Part shown: positions 59,930 to 64,000 of the stretch, piece after piece | Layout: every line of letters begins with the position of its first letter | Position numbering within the stretch: position 1 is the first letter of the stretch | Assembly: GCF_020283565.1 (NCBI RefSeq) | Contig: NC_060059.1 | Coordinates: forward strand, 9,989,501 to 10,053,500 | DNA: 64,000 nucleotides | Reading direction: 5' to 3' | Origin: Trifolium pratense | Lineage: Eukaryota > Streptophyta > Magnoliopsida > Fabales > Fabaceae | Notes under the pieces: model-generated | Databases searched by the model: none | Told to the model about the DNA's origin: nothing | What the model saw: only the letters and a program-made list of their open reading frames with translations | Made by a program: the position numbers and the translations under genes

Positions 59930-61497
59930 TTACTTAATGTTGTTTAGAACAACTGGAATAGCTCTCAGAGGTTTGTCCAAGTTCATATCCTTAGGCTCCA
60001 TATTATTTTCAAGTTTCCAATCAAAGGAATTGATTAATGACCCCAACATCAAATGTAACATCCTAACAGCAAGTGGTGAGCCGGGACATATTCGTCTTCC
60101 ACTACCAAACGGAGTAAGTTTAAAGTGTCGACCTTTGACATCGATTTCAGATCCTAAAAATCTTTCGGGTGAAAACAAATGAGCATCATCCCATATGTCT
60201 GTTCTACCGATAGCCCATTCATTGATCAGAACTTGTGCACCTTTTGGAATTGTGTAACCTGATATTTCCACATCTACTCTTGCTTTTCGAGGAAGCAACA
60301 TTGGAGCTGGAGGGTGTAAACGCAAACTCTCTTTTATAACCGCGTTTAAGTATGGAAGTCTGTCAATGTCGGATTCCTCAATTGGATTTCCTAATCCAAT
60401 AGTTTCCTCAAGTTCCTTTCTTGCTTTTGACATAGCCTTTGGATCGTGTACTAATCGTGTCATTGCCCTTTCTAATCCATATGCTGATGTCTCTGTTCCC
60501 GCCACAAGCAGATCCTATTAAAATTACAATAGTCACATGTTAGGTCAAAATTTCAAGTAAAATATTGTGGAAAAAATAGCATACATAATATAGATAGGGA
60601 GAGAAAAATACATACAAGTAATAGATGTTTAATCTGTTTTTTGTCCATCTTTTGGCTATCTTCTTTGGAAATGTCCAACAATGAGTCTAACATGTCATTC
60701 TTTGATACATAATCTTCACTTTGTCTGAGCTTCATTCTTTGGTCAATTATTATATCTAAGGCATAGAACACTTTTGCAACATATTTAGTAGTGTGCCTTT
60801 TAATGCCTTGTGGGTCAAGAATCTTCAATATAGGGAAATGATCAGCAATGTTTGGTGTTCCAACAGCACTCAAGAGAGTGGAAACTATGTCCTTATATTC
60901 ATCATCCAATGACTCAACAAAATCTTGAGACACAAAAGTATATGACAAAAAATTAATGCAAGCCTTAAAAGCAGCTCTTCCAATATCAACAGTTTCACCT
61001 TTTAAGCTGCTTTTATGCATATCATTAAGAAGATCTTTCAATTTCATACGTCTAAGTTCTTGACTTGCATCAAGAGTCTTATTAGAGAATAAATTATTGT
61101 GACATATTTTTCTAAGGTGTTGCCAAAGAGGTGAAAATGGGAGAAAGACTAAGCTAAAATTGTTGTGATTATGAGTAGTTGTGTTATCAGGAACAGATCT
61201 ATCAGTGAACAAAGAATCATTAGTATGAAGAATTTCTTTGGCCATAGCTGATGATGAAATAATCACAGTGGTCTCAGTGCATAACTTAATAAGCATAACA
61301 GGACCATAGAATTTAGCAAATTTTGCAAGTGTTTGTTGTGGCTTATAATATAATTCAAAAACATGTGACATGATAGTAAAAATGGAAGGTCCAGGTGGAA
61401 GCTTATTTGAATTTTTGCTTCTTGCATAAAGTGAACCAATGAAGTATGTGACAATGCATGTCAACAAAAGGAGCATTCCACTGCTAACATAATCCAT
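59930..61497 (-). CDS. Cytochrome P450, CYP76-like, copy B
   Basis: Exons 60616-61497 and 59930-60514 (minus) with a 101-base GT-AG intron give 488 aa. By eye it differs from copy A by about 17 substitutions and one missing residue. The changes cluster at the N-terminus (residues 5-33) and the last few residues (copy A ends LNKVY, copy B ends LNNIK). Anchor, AGTETS, ESLR, FSPERF and FGSGRRICPG (heme Cys437) are all kept, so both copies look functional. One change lies just before the PERF motif (ADSFSPERF in A, AHLFSPERF in B). The introns are also nearly identical, so the duplication is recent, but similarity fades within about 55 bases upstream of the ATG and right after the stop. It faces copy A tail to tail across about 18 kb of repeats. 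Confidence 0.93.
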
Positions 61498-61850
61498 TAT
61501 CTGAGATAAACAGGGCAAGCAAAAAATGTGTTAGCACTAATCAATTATTGGAGACACATTCATTCAGTGTAGATTTTATTTCATGACATAATAGTTACAT
61601 AAACATATAAAAGCTAGTGGATATTGAATAAAGCTTGAAATAATCAGAAAGAATGTAACTAAGGAGTAAGGACTTACTTAGAATTAGCACTTCTCCAAAG
61701 CACACCAATGAAATAAATTAAGACTTGGATGGTTTGCTATTTGCTTTATTGTTCACCCCAATTTATAGGAGAAGATCATGAAGGTTATGTTCACATCAAA
61801 TATATATTAAATACATCTTACTATTTGCTATATGACATATATTGTGTTGG
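61498..61850 (-). promoter_or_regulatory. Upstream region of P450 copy B with a possible 5' UTR intron
   Basis: On the minus strand a strong donor (TAA/GTAAGT, intron from 61677) and an acceptor TTTATCTCAG (61501-61510) just before ATAATGG suggest a 5' UTR intron of 177 bases. The acceptor and the bases around the ATG are shared with copy A. No TATA element was chosen. Confidence 0.35.
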
Positions 61851-61857
61851 GGAGTCT

Positions 61858-62010
61858 CGGGGAGCCGGGAGAAACAATGGGGTCAACGCTCCAGGACCAC
61901 AAGAGAGGGAGACGCCACATCTCCACCCTATTGGGTCGGGGGGGCAACCAGGGGGAAACAATGAGATCAATGCTCCAGGACCACAAGAGATGGAGATGCC
62001 ACATCTTCAC
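61858..62010. repeat. Two-copy GC-rich tandem repeat upstream of P450 copy B
   Basis: Units of about 75 bases (from GAAACAATGGGGTCAACGCT and from GAAACAATGAGATCAATGCT) share CTCCAGGACCACAAGAGA and GCCACATCT. Their GC content stands out from the surroundings. Function unknown. Confidence 0.7.
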
Positions 62011-62710
62011 CCAAAACCTTAAGACATTAGGTTAATGGGTCACCTCTGTTATAAATTCAACATTCTTCTCATACATAGCCGATGTAAGAATTAATCGCTC
62101 ACACTTTAAATCTAACATTGCAATGTCTTCTTTATTATAATTATTGAGTACTTATCATATTATTTTTTCCACATGACAAGTGTAGTGAGAAGAAGCTTCT
62201 TGGCTTCTTCCCTTCCAAACTAGTATATGGTATACGCTGCACTAGTTTGAACATGTTACATGTTTTTTATAATTAAACTTACCTTCCAAAGAAACATACA
62301 TGTATGATGTAGTACGATATATTACATGACATGTGACAAAAGAAACATACTAAGCTGTATACGTATAATAAATCATACTACCTCCCCAATTTAAGTCGTT
62401 TCGAACATTTTCAAAACAATTTCGTTAAAATGACTTATAATTTAATACGGAAGGAGTAGAATAATCTAATTTATGGTCATGTATATACAAACCAATGGTA
62501 GAGTGCACCATGTGAGATCATAGTGAAGAGTACAATTAATGTACTACTTGGTCCCTAACCAGGCTTGAGAATGGGGCGGGGACTGATATTATATAAGATA
62601 TTTTTTAAGTTTTTTATTGTTCCTTTTTACAAGAGTCATTTCAAATTTTCAATGGCATTAATTATTACTTTAGCAACATCCTAATTAAAGTGCATTTCTT
62701 TTATACAATA
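62011..62710. other. Intergenic DNA, no gene seen
   Basis: No recognised coding region or element boundaries. Confidence 0.45.
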
Positions 62711-62925
62711 CTAGTGGCCAGGCGGGTGCGTTTCGCGCCTGCCTATATCTAACTTATGTCAAAAAAAAAAAAAGATATTCCTTATGTTACGGTGAATTTT
62801 TGATGCTAAAAAAAATGTGCCTTATGTAGTTATGTTATGGTGAGTTTGTTTATAAAAGATTGTTGTTGCTACTAAAAAAATCAAGGATATTGTTGGTATT
62901 ATGAAAAGTTCACACCAAAACTCGT
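62711..62925 (-). mobile_element. Helitron-like 3' end
   Basis: On the minus strand the sequence ends with a hairpin (AGGCAGGCGCG, AAA, CGCACCCGCCT) and then GGCCACTAG before T. The adjoining body (GAGTTTGTTTATAAAA, ATATTGTTGGTATTATGAAAA) matches the copies at about 57590 and 30650. The 5' end was not identified. Confidence 0.55.
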
Positions 62926-63168
62926 ATATTCTCATTATATATAGTAAGTATAGATGTAATAAATATTTTAGAAAAAATATTAACTCATTCTCTTTTTTAA
63001 TACTAAAATTCACTCTTTTAGCTACAATATCAATTGACATCAAATTTAATACTAAAATTCACTCTTTTAATGTCCATAATTTTTCAATAGGATCATATAT
63101 ATATTTAAGAACGGATATAGTACTATTTACTTCAGTCCATTTTTTTTAGTGGAAATATATAAAATAAC

Positions 63169-63634
63169 CTATGTTGCACGGATACTCCGTTTTAGACAGA
63201 GTATCGGTGCCGGGTACGCGCGTGGTACTCTCAGGGTACACACGTGATACATATTTCATCAAAAACTATTCTCATTTTTTTTTTCAACACTTTTCAATCC
63301 CATTCTTTTTTTATTTGTTTATTTTTTAATAAAGATTCACTTTAGTTTAAAGTTAGAATCGATTCAGTCTCCTTCCCTTTTTATTTATTTTTAAAAGTAG
63401 AGCCGCATAGTCTTACAACTACTCTTAATTTCCTAACGTGTAAACCACAATATAACTATTTTTAAAGATTGCTATTTTTTATGTTTAGTTATTTGTTTTA
63501 AGAATATAATTTTATTATTTTAACTATATAACTATATTAAAAAAAAATTATACGAACGTACCCGTACCTTAGTTTTTTTAAAAATGCCGTACCACGTACC
63601 GGTACCGTACCCGCAGCGCACCCATGCAACATAG
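63169..63634. mobile_element. hAT-type MITE
   Basis: The ends CTATGTTGCACGGATAC and the complement CTATGTTGCATGGGTGC are inverted. The flanking octamers AAAATAAC (63161-63168) and AAAATATC (63635-63642) agree at seven of eight bases, as for an ageing hAT duplication. Inner GTACCGGTACCG-type palindromic blocks are rich in GTAC. Confidence 0.7.
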
Positions 63635-63861
63635 AAAATATCAGAAAGAAAAAGGACAAGGGTACTCAAATTGCATAATTGACCTCCCAACCGATAACAA
63701 AATTGCAACAAACTGAACAAAGGGAGAAATCAACCGCAGCCAATGCAGCAGAAGAGCACCTATCTATTATAAGGATTAGCACACCGAGAAAGTCTTGCCA
63801 TAAATATAAATTTACAGTGTTTAGAGTTTAGACACATACACTGATACACATAAATATTCAC

Positions 63862-63863
<2 letters not shown>

Positions 63864-63901
<38 letters not shown>

Positions 63902-63904
63902 TTT
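63864..63904. repeat. (TTTA)n microsatellite
   Basis: About ten tandem ATTT units. Confidence 0.9.
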
Positions 63905-64000
63905 TAAAATACTCATTATTAATTTCTTTTATTTTTTTGGGTCTTGTTAACATGTGCCCTTAGGGCACATGGACACATGTTAAGATATACCAAAATAAAA

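Overview
The window looks like plant nuclear DNA, most likely from a papilionoid legume of the Medicago/Trifolium/Pisum group. The reasons are GT-AG introns throughout the genes, AT-rich intergenic DNA, dense plant transposon families (Copia LTR elements, MULE and hAT MITEs, a PIF/Harbinger element, LINEs, SINEs, Helitron-type ends) and protein sequences close to what I recall for legume homologues. The species is inferred from memory of these families, not measured.

Four protein-coding genes can be read. A 16-exon cytosolic pyruvate kinase gene (+, 7036-11677, 526 aa) and a 23-exon mitochondrial pyruvate dehydrogenase E2 gene with two lipoyl domains (-, 12962-25391, 628 aa) converge tail to tail with about 1.3 kb between their stop codons. 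The first makes pyruvate in the cytosol and the second is the core of the complex that turns it into acetyl-CoA in mitochondria. Two nearly identical CYP76-type cytochrome P450 genes (+, 40476-42046, and -, 59930-61497) form an inverted, tail-to-tail duplicate pair about 18 kb apart. The DNA between them is almost entirely mobile and repetitive.

Layout: 1-6.9 kb holds repeats (SINEs, a foldback MITE, a MULE-type MITE, a LINE relic, a solo Copia LTR) and possibly the 5' end of a minus-strand gene at the left edge. 7-25.4 kb is the pyruvate kinase/E2 pair, with MITEs and microsatellites in introns. 25.4-35.7 kb holds a SINE with perfect target-site duplication, a short Copia element (26780-29821), Helitron and Harbinger ends, a 901-bp MULE MITE and a probable Gypsy-type LTR. 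35.75-37.59 kb is a PIF/Harbinger element with an intact Myb/SANT-like ORF but no transposase. 40.5-42 kb is P450 copy A. 42.17-48.51 kb is a Copia element whose two 592-bp LTRs look identical although its coding interior is ruined. 49-57 kb contains two arrays of small hairpin modules, one split by a hAT MITE and the other inside a 1.75-kb foldback element, plus a 5'-truncated LINE. 57-64 kb has more MITEs and P450 copy B.

The most unusual structure is the foldback element at 55251-56998. Both of its arms carry, in opposite orientation, a sequence resembling the leader of the Harbinger Myb-like ORF near 36.1 kb, and its loop carries an array of hairpins built on GAAACCATT/AATGGTTTC. A transcript across it would be a long hairpin matching the leader of the Harbinger ORF, which could be a natural silencing locus. 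Many element boundaries below rest on target-site duplications read directly from the sequence. Identity estimates are by eye.
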